Source: Leucocoprinus leucothites
Lineage: Eukaryota > Basidiomycota > Agaricomycetes > Agaricales > Agaricaceae
Assembly: GCA_013368445.1 (NCBI GenBank)
Contig: JAACJO010000008.1
Coordinates: 1,364,001-1,428,000, forward strand
Direction of reading: 5' to 3'
Length of the DNA: 64,000 bases
Both the position numbers and the translations under genes were made by a program. Positions 1 to 12,392 of the stretch are shown here, in pieces (position 1 is the stretch's first letter; each line of letters begins with the position of its first letter). A model generated the notes under the pieces. That model searched no databases and was not told the origin of the DNA. It worked only from the letters and a program-made list of their open reading frames with translations.

Positions 1-671
1 GCGCTATTGATTCTGTATCAGCGCATGATCCACGGAATACTGTAATTGGTGTTGTTCTTGGAATACTGGCGCTTGTATTGTTGCTGGGGGTTGCTTTTAT
101 AACATTACGTGTGAGGAGGCGGCAGAGTGGTGGGGATCACGAGCGAGGTCCATTTCAGGGGATTGCTGTGTGGGATAAAGCGCATCCAGCCGCGAGGATT
201 ATTCCCTTCGGTACACCAGGAACTGAAGGACACACGTATTACCGTGAGTTTTGCTTAGTAGTACAGACATTACTGCAGAATAATACTAACTTTGTGTGTG
301 TAGGTCATGCTCCTGGTAAAGATATGCGTATAGCCATCCGACGACCTGATGGTGCATGGGATTTTACAGACCCAAATGAACCATTCACACCAAGCGGCGT
401 CTCTGACCTCCAGCCTTCTCCTGCATCTTCAAGAACCACTTTCTTTTCAACCATAAAGTCCCAGAAAGAGACGTCAAGAACGAGTTTAGCTATCCTGGAA
501 TACAAAGCACAGGAGTCAAGAGCTGCTCAAATGATTCGTCTCGGATATGACGCTAGGGACAATGACCTCGTGATGGGTGAGGGACCACTACCACACCCTC
601 CACCTGCCTATGGTCAGGAGCCAACTGTGGGACCTTATGCCCCTTATCGACCATCTCCTCGCGACACATAA
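1..671 (+). CDS. Single-pass membrane protein, 3' part (5' end outside window)
   Basis: Open from the left edge in the frame starting at base 3. The visible part begins with a short hydrophilic stretch and one strongly hydrophobic segment of about 25 residues (VIGVVLGILALVLLLGVAFI), followed at once by a basic stop-transfer cluster (RVRRRQ) and a cytosolic tail of about 180 residues rich in Pro, Ser and Thr. This is the usual layout of fungal type I proteins with an extracellular Ser/Thr-rich part, a membrane segment and a disordered tail. An intron at about 243-303 (GTGAGT donor, TACTAAC branch point, TAG acceptor) joins in frame. The tail carries PPPAY, a PPxY motif of the kind bound by WW domains of Rsp5/Nedd4 ligases. 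Function is not recognisable; the extracellular domain is missing from the window. Confidence 0.7.
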   Translation, partial: AIDSVSAHDPRNTVIGVVLGILALVLLLGVAFITLRVRRRQSGGDHERGPFQGIAVWDKAHPAARIIPFGTPGTEGHTYYREFCLVVQTLLQNNTNFVCVGHAPGKDMRIAIRRPDGAWDFTDPNEPFTPSGVSDLQPSPASSRTTFFSTIKSQKETSRTSLAILEYKAQESRAAQMIRLGYDARDNDLVMGEGPLPHPPPAYGQEPTVGPYAPYRPSPRDT

Positions 672-1341
672 CACACATAAATTTCCCTGACTGCTCAGGT
701 TCGCCTGACTCTGTTTCTGACCTTTCTGCTTTTCGTGCTCCTTGGGTTTTTATTTTATTTCATCTTCACAAAATCTTCGCTTTCATGTTGCAATATTTGT
801 TCTCTTTCCATGCTTGCTCTTTCATTGTGAATGTTAATATTCAATATTCATCTCCGATTCTTTAATTTGTAACTTGTTACGGAACCGTCACGACCATAAG
901 CCCTTTCTTTTTACTCTTTCGTCTTCAAACCAAGTAAAATATTTTTGCTAATATGCGCCCAACCAGGTGTATCTTGATGGACATTCCTCCAAGCAATCGC
1001 AGTACCTGTAATTACCACATAGACACCTCGTTTTTGGAGAATCAACAGATGTTCTTCGAGACTGGATTGAGGGGCATTTAACCCCGTCAACCCCATCTTC
1101 TCACGATCGAAATCGCCAACTCTGACTCGCTGATCTGACTAGTGACTCGCAATCTGTGTCCATAAACACCAACCACCACCTACACCTGGACGTCGGTACA
1201 AATTCTCTATAAAGCATTCTGCCTTCTTCTAAAAAACCGACCTTTACAAAACTTCGGAAACAAGAAGCAAAAGCGGGCTCAGCAGCTTCGTTGACGTCTC
1301 GCGATATTGCATCTTGGGCTGTGCAGAGTAGTACTGCGATC
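672..1341. promoter_or_regulatory. Intergenic region and GCN1 upstream region
   Basis: No coding region is supported. The 3' flank of the membrane-protein gene is T-rich. Two TGACTCG elements lie at 1123-1129 and 1143-1149, about 200 bases before the GCN1 start codon; TGACTC is the core of the Gcn4/Cpc1-type bZIP site. Their function is inference. Confidence 0.35.
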
Positions 1342-4300
1342 ATGGCCGAGAATGATGAATTATACGGGCGAGATGGTCCTTGGACAAAAGAACGCGTCTT
1401 GGAAGATTGGAGTGCTTCAGTGGAATACGCGAGGGGAAAGTTGTTGATTGAAAAGGTTAAAGGGAGAGTTGCTTTTTTGGAGGAAGTCCTGAGCATAACA
1501 AAATCTGCCGGTAAGTGTATATCAGTATCAGCTAATACGGGAAAAAATATACTGACCTGTCACCGTGTTGATGGTCCAGATCTGAGCCTATCACAAATTC
1601 TAGACGTGTTTCAACTACTTACACTCACATACCCCCGATATGGTGACGAAAAATCTCAAGCAGCCGTGGAGACCGTAGGAATGGAGTTAGTGCTTCAAGA
1701 CGAAAGACGGGAACCTAAACTTGGTGTCACTGAGCAGATCATCGGATGGTTATCTACAGAAGTAGGTAGATACGCAAAGAGGAATTCTGCAGAGTGAGTT
1801 TGTATTATCTCGCGATCGTCATGGCATTGATCTGAACAGGGTATAGCTCTTATGCACCCGCAGACTTATTCGTTCTCCTTAGCTGGGGCTGCGGAATCTA
1901 TGCTATCTGTGTCAAACAGAACGAACAGTTTTCCTCTACACCACCATTCAAAGCCTTGGTTGGCTCGATTGCGTTATTATTGGACATGGTCCTCGAATCA
2001 TCGAAAGCAAAAGGAACTTTGAAGAGGGGAGCATTGACGAGAACAAGACGCGCTTTACGATCGGTGAGTGGGCTAACTTCATAATTGCTTGAAATGAATT
2101 CATCAGGAGTACAGTCGGGTTCGACGATATCGGCGGTGATTTCGAATTTGGTAGCGCTCGTCAAATCTAACGCGTCTCAAAACCCGATTCGCTTCCTTTC
2201 ATTGATTGGCGTGGCAGTGGCAGTCCTTGTCAGATTAAAGCATGTGCCCACACCTGTTAATGAGCGGTTACCGAAAGAGCTCCAGGTACGCCGACAGGAA
2301 ATTTTTATGACCAAACCTTACGCGTATATCAGGTCGAGATTGCCAGCATCTATACTTCGAGTGTCCTTCTGTCCAAAACACCCATTCCTCCTCATAGCTT
2401 GGTGGGTTCACTCGTGTATCTGTGGCAGAGAAGCTGATATCCGGTCTACCTGTAGACGTCCCTTGAAGATTTCATCGCGACGTACGTTACGGCTAAATCA
2501 CTCAAAACCGATTACCTACCCACCATTGAAAAGGCGCTCATTCGTTCGCCAGAAGTCGCCCTGTCGACTGCCACGTTCTTCTTCCAGTTTTACCCTCACT
2601 TCCTTGAAGAATCTGCATTTCAACGTCTTCTCACTCAAATCGTCAACAATTCCAAATCAAGTAACCCCATCGTCCGTGCCTCCGCTGTTCGATTGTTCGA
2701 AACCATTCGTGGCTCTGCAACTGCTCATGGGACACTCACCGTAAACGACCTCCTTGCGTTGCCCAAGGCGGGTAAATCAAATGGACCAGACCATCGTATA
2801 GCATTGTATTCGATGCTGGCACTTTTACAGCCTGGAACAGGAATTTCGCAAACCCTCGTCGAGACTGCGACTCCACTTCTATCAAAGGAGTCAAACGAAG
2901 GCGCTACTGCTACATTAGCCTCTTCTTTGGGAGCACATATTACCTTCCTCCTGAAAAATGATTCTGACAAGCTTAACAATGTCACGCAATTGCTCGTCAA
3001 GGAGATGAACAGCGCAAAGCCAGCTGTGAAGAGGGCTTTTGTGGCATTGGCAGGAGATATTTTCTTCGACGGGAGTAATTTCTTGGAAGAGGGAGAAAAG
3101 GGCATGGCGTTCGTGAAGGCCCTTGTGCCGGCATTTGAGACTTCGTTGAAGAATGTTTCGGGGAATGTGGTAACCAGTCCTGCAGGAGCTCTGGAAGGTT
3201 ATGTGGCAGTTGCGGTATTCCTTGGACCCTTGTTGCGCTCGGGGCAGTTCAGTGAGTATTGATTACTTCCCGTTTATACTAGCCGATGATAACCATGTCC
3301 TAGGCGACATTGTTTCAAAAAATGCTACTATTACCTCCATCGTGACAAGTGGCGCGAAACCTTCGTTTTTACTCTGGGATAAAGTTTATCAGAAAGTGAA
3401 GGAGGAGGTTGAAGAGAGATGGTTACTACGTGCTCTGGAGGTAGCGTTGAGGTACTTCCAAAAGGACTTAAAGAAAAATGAAGTGCTCAGGTGTGTACTG
3501 AGCTTATCCGTCCATTTCAGTCGCCCTTGACAGTGCCGATAGGACCAATTTCGGCTCTGCCCTGCTTTATCTTGCAGTCGAGAGTTCACATAAAGATATA
3601 CGGCAGGCTGCGAATAACGTGGTACAGAACGCTGCGGCATGGGACCCCGAACTCACAACTACACTTGCTCGCGAGACAGTAATTGCCTCGCTTGGATCAT
3701 ATGTGTCAAGAGCAGCTGATGACGCTGCGGATGTTCGTAGCAAACATGCGCGACTGGCCTCATTCCTGCTGAGCGCTGTTGCATACGACGAAAGTGTTAG
3801 CGCAGAACTGAAGGAGAGACTGGTTGCCGATTTGGCTGTCGTTGCTCACCATGAGCTTGTTTGTGAGTGTCGGACATTTTCGTATGACGTCTGCTTGGTT
3901 GTAATGGACACATGAACAGCTGGACCGCTGAGACAGACGTGGATCGATATCTGCCAGAAGGCGAAAGTAGATCCAAAAGAGCTGATCGAGAAACACGTCG
4001 ACCAGTTACTGAGAGTAGTCCTCGAGTCTGCAACTGTGGATGCTAAGGTGAGCGAGCACTGTCCTCCAGTGCTTTTACTCTGGCTCAATTCTTTGTAGTT
4101 TGGTTTCCTTGAAGCGAGCTATCGCACCGTCACTACGTTGACGTTCATTGCACCTGCCGTCATTCTTCCGCGTATAATGGAGCAGCTCAAAGCTGATCTG
4201 GATCCCTCCACCCTTGACTCATTGACTGACTTCGATTATGGAGTTTGGCAGACTCCTGAGGGAACGACCTTTGTCGACGGTCAGTCTCAGTCCTGTCCTA

Positions 4301-7300
4301 AAACATCCGATCGACTCTCAACGACCCTCTATAGTTCTCGCGTCAAACAAGGATTCGTCAAGGGTTGTGAAAGGAAAAGAGGCGCAGATGGCAAAATGGG
4401 ATGAAGAAGTGCGAAAATCCCTCGCAAACAAGAAAGGCAATGCTCCAGCGCTCACCAAACAACAACAAGCGCTGGTGACAGCTCAACTAGAAAAGGAACA
4501 GCAGGCGAGGCAACGGGTCGTTGGTATTAAAGCACAGCTTGAGAGGGGTCTTGCTTTAGTGAAAAGTACGGTCGACGCTAATGTAGATGAATTCCCGCCT
4601 TATATTGCCCCCATCACCAAGCTCTTGTTGGGGGGTGTACTGAAGAGTGGGAAGTTTCTTGTCGAGCAAAGAGGATTTGATGTATACCTAGTGAGCTTGC
4701 TCGTGCGACGTCACCGCTTTTCTTGCTAATATGTGTTGCTGGACTTGTAGGAGCTTGCCAAGTGCTGCTCGGATAGACTGGACATTTATGGAAAATTCCT
4801 AGGGATTGCAAGTCTAAGGAGCCTAAAGATTGATGCGGTACCGGAGGACCTACAAGCTGAACCATTGCATAGTAAGCAAGTCTGATTAACGCTTGACCTC
4901 CATTTCTCTGATGAGCTTGTTAGGTTTAATTATCCGAGTATTGTATCGCTTGAGGTTCCTCGCTGAACAGGTGCCATTCGATGCCGCAACCTTTTCCTAT
5001 GCTTTTCCTCTTTTGGAACAAGTAATCCAACAAGGCGGAATTGCTGTTGAGGAAGACGAGGATGCTCTGGAACAAGTCGCTCTCACTTTAGATTTGATCA
5101 AGTTCCACTGTGGTGAATGTGAGTGTCCCCTTACATGAAATAAATGCCCCAGGATGACCGGAATAGTCTCCAACTCCGCCTACCCCCGCAAACGGACGAT
5201 AGAACAACTGCAGCATCTGATCCGTAACCAGCCTAAGCTGAGCAAAAATGGTTCCTCCACTCTGATTGACTTGGGGGAGGCGATTTCGCCTTCGGCGACT
5301 CGGGAAGAGATGGAAGTCCTATTGAAAGGTACCCTCGCACAGGAGTCGCATCTACGCAACTCGTGCCTACAAGCTGTCCAAGTGAGTTTTTCATCGAGGC
5401 AGTGACGAATGGTCTAATCTTCTGATCGATCACAGCCGTTTGACCTTACGGACTTGGACTGGTCACCTGAGCTTTGGATCGCATGCCATGATGATGATGA
5501 ACAGAATGCTAGACTTGCGCAGCATGCTTGGGAAGATAACGCTCTGGATGTGCCGGAGACGTATTTGAAGGAGTTGCTCGCGTACCTTGGTAAGTTGGGT
5601 TAATTAGTATTCTTGCTACAAAGAGAGGACTTATTTCTTTCAGACCATCAGAATGCCTATGTTCGCTCCAGCGTGGCCGTCGCTATCGGGGAGAGCGTAG
5701 AACAATGGCCGCAAACCATCCAAACGACAATAACCACACTACAAGAGTACTATCGCGAGAAGGTTTGAAGCCGAGAGTTGTTATATACCATACATATCTA
5801 ACACTATGTTTTAGGCCAGGCTTCTCCTACCGGAGTATGATGAATTTGTATGTGTCGAGCTTGGTGTCGCTCATCCGCATCCTTAAAACTCTTTGAATGT
5901 AGGGAATGGTTCTGGCACATACTGTTGATCGACCGGATCCGTGGCAAGCAAGACAAGCGACTGCACAAACCTTTGGGCACATTGCCCCTTCATTTGTGGA
6001 TGACCTCTTGGAACCATTCTTCCACTTCCTCATCCAAGACCAAGCTCTTGGTGACAGAGTCCCGGATGTTCGCAAAGCTATGCTTACTGCTGGTACCACA
6101 ATCATTGACATACATGGCGCTAAACGCCTTGCCGCCCTCATCTCCTTGTTTGAATCCCACCTTGCCAAAAAGACGCCAGCGACAGAAGCAGATGATCAGA
6201 TTAAAGAGGCTGTTGTCATTCTGTTCGGCCGTGTTGCAAGACACTTGGATCCTTCAGATGAAAGAATACCCTCCATTGTGGACCGCCTCGTTGAAGTACT
6301 AGCGACTCCGGCTGAGCAAGTTCAAATAGCGGTATCCGATTGTCTGACCCCTTTGGTCAGATTGATGCGGCCCAAGCTCCCTTCCCTCATAGACCATCTG
6401 TTCGATCAATTATTCAATGCCCCAAAGTACGCCATTCGCCGTGGGGCTGCTTACGGGCTAGCGGGTGTTCTTCGTGGAACCGGGATTGCGGGTATGAAGG
6501 AATTTGACATCATCACGAGGCTTAAGACTGCTTCTGAGGAAAAGAAGCGATACGAATCACGTCAAGGTGTCATGTTTGCTTTTGAAACGCTGTCCAGTGC
6601 CTTAGGGCGCTTGTTCGAACCCTACATCACTTTTGTTTTACCCATCCTTCTATTAGGATTTGGTGACTCCACAAATGATGTTCGCGAGGCAGCTCAGGAG
6701 GCAGCGCGAGTGATCATGGGAGGGCTTTCTGGTTACGGGCTCAAGCTAGTTTTACCGACACTATTGGATGGATTGAACGAGAAACAGTGGAGGACGAAGA
6801 AAGGTTGCATCGAGGTGTTGGGTATGATGGCTTACTGTTCCCCTAAGCAACTTTCTCTTTCACTCCCTATTGTCATCCCTCGCCTCACGGGTGTCCTCAT
6901 GGATTCTCATGCGCAAGTCAAGTCTGCGGCAAACAAGAGCTTAAAACAATTTGGTGAAGTCATCAGCAATCCAGAAATTCAGTCGCTTGTTCCTGTGCTT
7001 CTTAGGGCATTGGTAGACCCCCTAAAGACTCCGAACGCGTTGGGCTCCTTACTGAAAATGTCTTTCATGCACTATATTGACCATTCGTCTTTGGCGTTGG
7101 TAAGATTGACCTCCTCAATGGATTGGCATTTATTAAATTTGTCCAGGTCATCCCCATCATTGAGCGAGGCCTCAAGGAAAGAGGAGCAGACACAAAGAAG
7201 AGAGCTGCTCAAATCGTCGGCAACCTCGCCTCGCTTACCGATTCGAAGGATTTCGTCCCATATCTCGACAATCTCCTGCCACTTGTTCACCTTGTCCTCG

Positions 7301-10300
7301 TCGACCCTGTGCCAGAAGCACGTGCTACAGCAGCTAAAACACTTGGAACTCTTGTCGAACGACTTGGGGAAGTGCACTTCCCAGATCTCGTACCTGGCCT
7401 CCTTCGCACGTTAAAGACGGATACCTCTGGTGTTGACCGACAAGGAGCCGCTCAGGGCCTTAGTGAGGTATTGGCGGGCCTTGGGATGGAACGGATGGAG
7501 GGTTTACTTCCAGACATCATTGTCAACGCCAGGTCTCCGAGGTCGACTGTCCGTGAAGGGTTTATGTCTCTACTTGTCTACCTACCAGCCACCTTTGGAA
7601 CCCGCTTCCAACCTCATTTGCCGAAGATCATTTCTCCGATTCTTGGTGGCCTTTCAGACACAGAAGAATACGTTCGCGAAGCAGCCATGCGCGCAGGCCG
7701 TATGGTCGTCACAAACTACTCTAACAAAGCAGTGGACCTCCTTTTACCTGAGCTTGAACGCGGGATGTTTGATCCTGGTTGGCGCATCAGAGTAAGCTTG
7801 TGTCCCAGTCTACCAGGGTTTACCACTAAGCGATATCTAGCAATCGTCTATCACTCTTGTTGGAGAGCTTCTATTCAAGGTGTCCGGTATATCAGGGAAA
7901 ACCTCAGACGGCGATGAGGAGGAAGAGGCAGAGGCGGCTGTCGCGGAGTCATCGCGTCGTGCGTTAGGTGAAGTCCTCGGCTCCGAACGTCGCGATCGCA
8001 TTTTGTCTGCTTTGTACCTTGTCCGTCAAGATGGTGTTCTGGTTGTCCGCCAGTCCTCGATGCAAATTTGGAAGGCCCTCGTACACAACACTCCAAAGAC
8101 AGGTCAGTCTCTATAAGACATTTGTTTGGAACGATTCTCAAGGCTTCCAGTCCGTGAAATTCTACCAGAACTCCTCAGTCAAATCATTTTCCTTATTTCT
8201 GGTAATGAACCAGAGCAGCAAGAGGTACGTAGGCAGCTGGCTCTCTCTCTCTTTTTTTATATAGCCAAGTCCCTAACGAATTGTAGACGGCTGGAAGAAC
8301 TATTGCCGATATCTCTCGCAAGTTTGGAGAAAGGGTAGTAGGCGAAATCATGCAACTCTTGAAGTCCAGGGCACAATCAACCGATGCTAGAACACGAGAG
8401 GGTGTTTGTTTAACACTGACCGAAATTATGTTCGTCTTTTTGCACCGACGGGATCAGCAATACTGACGACCATCCCCTCTGCAGGAGAAGCACGACCGAT
8501 AGTCAGAGAGAAGGTCACGAAGACGAGATTATCACAATCGTCCGTGTCTCGTTGGTTGATGATGAAGCTAATGTCCGCTCCGCGGCTGCCCAAGCATTCG
8601 ATGTGCTGCAGGAGCACATTGGTGGCCGAGCTATCGATCAAACAATACCAACTCTACTTGAAGCACTGCGTCAACCTGGAAAGGGATCAGGAACCGCGTT
8701 ACAGGCGCTACGTGAAGTTATGACTGTAAGTCTCTCTACTGGTGTAAACAATGATGCTGACGTCTGCTTAGGTCCGAGCCGCAACAGTGTTCCCAGTCCT
8801 GATACCAACGCTCACTGCTATTCCTATGACCGTCTTCAATGCTCGTGCGTTGGCGGCACTTGTTACTGTCGCTGGAAATGCTTTGAGTCGACGATTGAAT
8901 GTGATCATGAACGCTGTTATTCGAGTGCAAGAAGAGGACAAAGACGATGAGCTCCAAGAGGCTCTTGATGAAGCAATCAGAGCACTCCTTGCCTCTATTA
9001 GCGATGCTGAAGGGCTCAATACTTTGATGATGATGCTAATTGGGTGGTAAGCTTTATTTCTCTTGATAGTAGGAAAATATCCCTTATCAACATCGGTACC
9101 AGGGCCAAAGATGATCACCCTCGACGACGAGTCAGCGCTTGTGACCTATTTGCTATTTTCTGCGAAGTGTCCGAACTCGACTCATCGCTGTATCGTGTCG
9201 ACTGGATTCGTCAAGTAGTAGCTTTGATGGAAGATCCGGTAGTCTCCGTCCATACCGCAGCCCTGCGGGCATTGGATGCCTTTGTTAAATCTGTTCCCAA
9301 GGACGAACTCGAACCGTTGGTTGTTCCGCTTCGCAGGTCCATCGAGTCCACGGGAGCACCGGGCATCTGTGTTCCCGGTTTCAGCCTTCCGAAAGGTGTC
9401 GCACCTACCGTCCCAATTATTATTGCTGGCCTTACAACAGGGAGCAATGAGCAGCGTGAACAGGCTGCATACGCGATTGGAGACTTGGTTGAAAGAACAG
9501 AGGAAAACGCTATCAAACCTTTCGTGGTATCTTTCACGGGCCCACTCATTCGTGTCGCAACACAAGCGACTACCTATCCGGCTGGTGTAAAGATTGCCAT
9601 CCTTAGTGCCCTCACTTCCATGTTAGAGCGTATACCTGCATTTGTCAAACCCTTCTTTCCACAGTTGCAACGCACCTTCGTCAAGAGTGCAAGCGACCCT
9701 TCGAATATTACAGTTCGTACCCGGGCAGCCAATGCACTTGGTGTGCTCATGGGGCACCAGCCTCGTGTGGACCCCGTCATCACCGAAGTCATCACGGGCG
9801 TAAAAAGTAACGATGATGCAGTCGCAGGTAGTCTTGTTCTCGCCTTAGCCAAAGTAGTCCGGAATGCTTCGCACAACCTTGGAGATAAGGCTCGAGAAGC
9901 TTGCATCGAGCTCGTTTCTGATAGCTTCAAGGCACATCATGAAGGTAAGGACCTCCATATCGGGGTGCTTGCGTCAGTTAGGCTCACTCGAGCAACAGAA
10001 CACTATTGTCAATCGCTTGGTTTACTTGTCGTGGCACTCTCGGATCAGCCCGAGTTACTACGTCCCATCGTCGAGTACGTGAATTCTGCTCATAGCTTTG
10101 TCAAAACTTATATATCGTCCCCCTAGGACATATCTATCGAGTGGAACACCACCTTCAGTCTTGTCCTCTCATGCCTTACGAGCAGTCCTCAGTCCAGACG
10201 ATGGATTTGAAAGCCTGGATGATTCAATTAACCTTTTCCAGAAGCTTGGGTTGCTGAGAACTGTTGCCCAGAAAACGCTTGAAAATGCCGCGAATGAAAA

Positions 10301-10382
10301 GCCAATCATTTCTCGACCCGCCAGAGAAGCACGAGACGCTTTGAAGGGACTGGATGATCCAAGTTTACGGGGATTGTTCTGA
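1342..10382 (+). CDS. GCN1: Translational activator GCN1 (HEAT-repeat ribosome-bound activator of Gcn2)
   Basis: Long multi-exon gene (over 20 short introns) encoding roughly 2,550 residues, the normal size for fungal Gcn1 (about 2,600). Gcn1 binds translating ribosomes and, with Gcn20, passes the uncharged-tRNA signal to the kinase Gcn2, which phosphorylates eIF2alpha. The protein is one long run of HEAT repeats, recognisable by recurring blocks such as DPVPEARATAAKTLGTLV and DEANVRSAAAQAFDVL. The central and C-terminal part, which in the family holds the eEF3-like and Gcn2 RWD-binding regions, is well conserved. The end (SPDDGFESLDDSINLFQK to LKGLDDPSLRGLF) is typical. The start is the first ATG in the open frame at 1342; an open stretch before it has no ATG. 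Checked joins include 1511-1579 (phase 1) and the acceptor before 5173, where a closer AG would break the frame. No frameshift was seen, so the gene looks intact. Confidence 0.95.
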
Positions 10383-11414
10383 TTGTGGATGTTACCGAGT
10401 TATCTCCGTTTCCTGGCATGTATCCTTAAGCCCGCTACCGAGTTCTTACGCATCCATCCGTTGAAAATTTGATCAGGATGTACTTTTGTGGATAGAGATA
10501 GATCGAACTTACCTTAAACTACATGGATGACATCATGTTCTGTTTATCATCTACGCGACTGATGAAGACCTCTGATGGCAGCTGTCCAACGTCCAACTGT
10601 CATTGCTACCTTTGTAATATCTTTCCTGGTATTGGAGCATCGCGGTCACAACTGTTCGACAAGGTGACATAACAAACTTTAATCCAAATTCCCAAGTAAA
10701 GTGATGTGCACCCATCTCACATTCGGCTTGAACTTATATGTATTCCACCATTGAAGATACATTCAGGGGTTATAGACCATGGTCTGTTTGTCAGTTGTCC
10801 CAAAGAAGTGATTAAACGCTTGCCACAGTTGCGTGGGTGTCTGCGAAGCCAAAACGGACTATAACCACTATCCCACATTTTCAATCAAAGAAAAGGTGTC
10901 AGTGCATGAGGCCTAGTATTAGTATTATGAGCAATTTCACATGACCCATAATCCGATGTGTCCGGACTAACCCACGCAAACGAGTCTAGTGAGGCACGGA
11001 GATGATTGGACCCTTTCGAGTGTAATTCTGAAAATTTGGTGATCACAGCAGCAAATCAACTCGGCAAAGGCGAATGTCTTTTTATAATATAGATGGGCTG
11101 CGCGCTGCACTTGTCCAGACATCCAGGTTTGGAATACTACTCTAAACCGGACAGCATGGGCTCTCTTGCCGGTCGGAAGCTCAGCGTCTGCGCGGCCAAG
11201 GGGTGGGATTACCAATTGGTACATAGAGCAAGATGGGATGTTATGCTATTAAGGCACCGGCAAGGCTTATAATCCCTATGTCCAGCACCTGAGGTACCCT
11301 TATCCCATCCCAATTCGCAGTTCAAGTCCACACTCGGGTACGCACCCACTGGATAACACTTCTGCGCCAGCAGCTGGACGTTGACCATATTTTTTCTGTC
11401 AAGATCCCACGAAG
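10383..11414. other. Intergenic, no gene seen
   Basis: About 1 kb between GCN1 and the next gene. Only short unsupported open frames are present and no recognisable protein, RNA or repeat. The first 200-300 bases are presumably the GCN1 3' UTR. Confidence 0.5.
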
Positions 11415-12011
11415 ATGTCTGGCACAGTCCCTCGCTTGCTCGTCGTAGACCTCCCACGAAATGTTGTGGGCAACGCGCCGAGTCTGATCATCGGCACCAA
11501 CGAACTATACCCTCCCTCCCTCATCTTTGAGCCTGTGGCGAAGTTAGAAAGGGATATAGATGAAGGTTTACAGTACAAGAGTTCCCGACGAGTGGTCATT
11601 GCACCAATCGCAATACCGATGACGGACGCTCGTTACACAGGTTGGGGACTATCTGCACCCTTAGGCGACGATCCGCGCCCATTCGTGCTTGCGTTCCTCG
11701 CGTCGGAAGGGCCGGCTACTCGCCCTCCCGTTGCAATGATGACCATTGTAACTCCTCCGGGGTTGCGGGATATCATAATTATGCCGAAACCAAATTTCGA
11801 CTTTGTGACAAGTGGAGATGTACAGAGAGAAGTAGTCAGGTGGATGAGAGAGATAGCCGTGAGTTCACAGCTGTCAAATGAGCGGACCGCGATGTCTAAA
11901 GCCGAGAGGTTTTATTTGCCTGATGGAAGAGAGATTGACATAGAATTGTGGCAGTGGAAGGGTTTGAAAAAGCATGGGCTCGAGAGTGACGTATGGGATT
12001 TGTACCTTTAG
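11415..12011 (+). CDS. Hypothetical intronless protein, 198 aa
   Basis: Single-exon frame from ATG 11415 to TAG 12009-12011. I do not recognise the family. There is no signal peptide or membrane helix. The protein has alternating hydrophobic beta-like stretches (RLLVVDLP, SLIIGTNELYP, RRVVIAPIAIP, VAMMTIVTPP, DIIIMPKP), a basic/acidic helical stretch (QREVVRWMREIAVSSQ) and a C-terminus rich in Trp and charged residues (ELWQWKGLKKHG). The composition looks like a small folded globular protein rather than a chance frame. Lack of introns is unusual beside its intron-rich neighbours and could mean a retrocopy, a young gene or simply a short gene. It lies tail-to-tail with the mitochondrial carrier gene. 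Confidence 0.5.
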   Translation: MSGTVPRLLVVDLPRNVVGNAPSLIIGTNELYPPSLIFEPVAKLERDIDEGLQYKSSRRVVIAPIAIPMTDARYTGWGLSAPLGDDPRPFVLAFLASEGPATRPPVAMMTIVTPPGLRDIIIMPKPNFDFVTSGDVQREVVRWMREIAVSSQLSNERTAMSKAERFYLPDGREIDIELWQWKGLKKHGLESDVWDLYL

Positions 12012-12392
12012 AGGTTCCCAAGCTAATATACCGGCTGTTGAGACCCATGGCGCTATTCGAAGCCATTTTTTGCCCGTATTTCGTTGGAGCCGCCCAGGTT
12101 TTTCCTTTGTATCAGGGACGGACCTGTGGGCGCTCATAAACCATGATGTCATTGTTTGCCTATACCAAAAGGGGTTAGCTGTTACTCCACATTTCCAGGC
12201 CTGGTCTGGACCAAGGGCTATTTCAAGGTATTTTCTGACGTTTTGCCGATTTCAAGTGTCCACTAGCAGGATCTAGTAGGTCCTGAAATGATCAAAACCC
12301 ATAACTTGAATGCCAAGTGCAAGCATCTACTAATAAAGCTTCAGATATTCCGGGGCAGAGTACACGGGCTTGGACGTTAATAGCCAGTAGCT
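12012..12392. other. Convergent intergenic region
   Basis: Between two genes that end facing each other. It holds a perfect 10-base palindrome (CCAGGCCTGG, 12195-12204) and nothing else recognisable. Confidence 0.4.

Noticed and set aside
1101..1496. Minus-strand frame of 131 codons overlapping the GCN1 start
   Set aside because: Antisense shadow of the first GCN1 exon and its leader, with no recognisable family.
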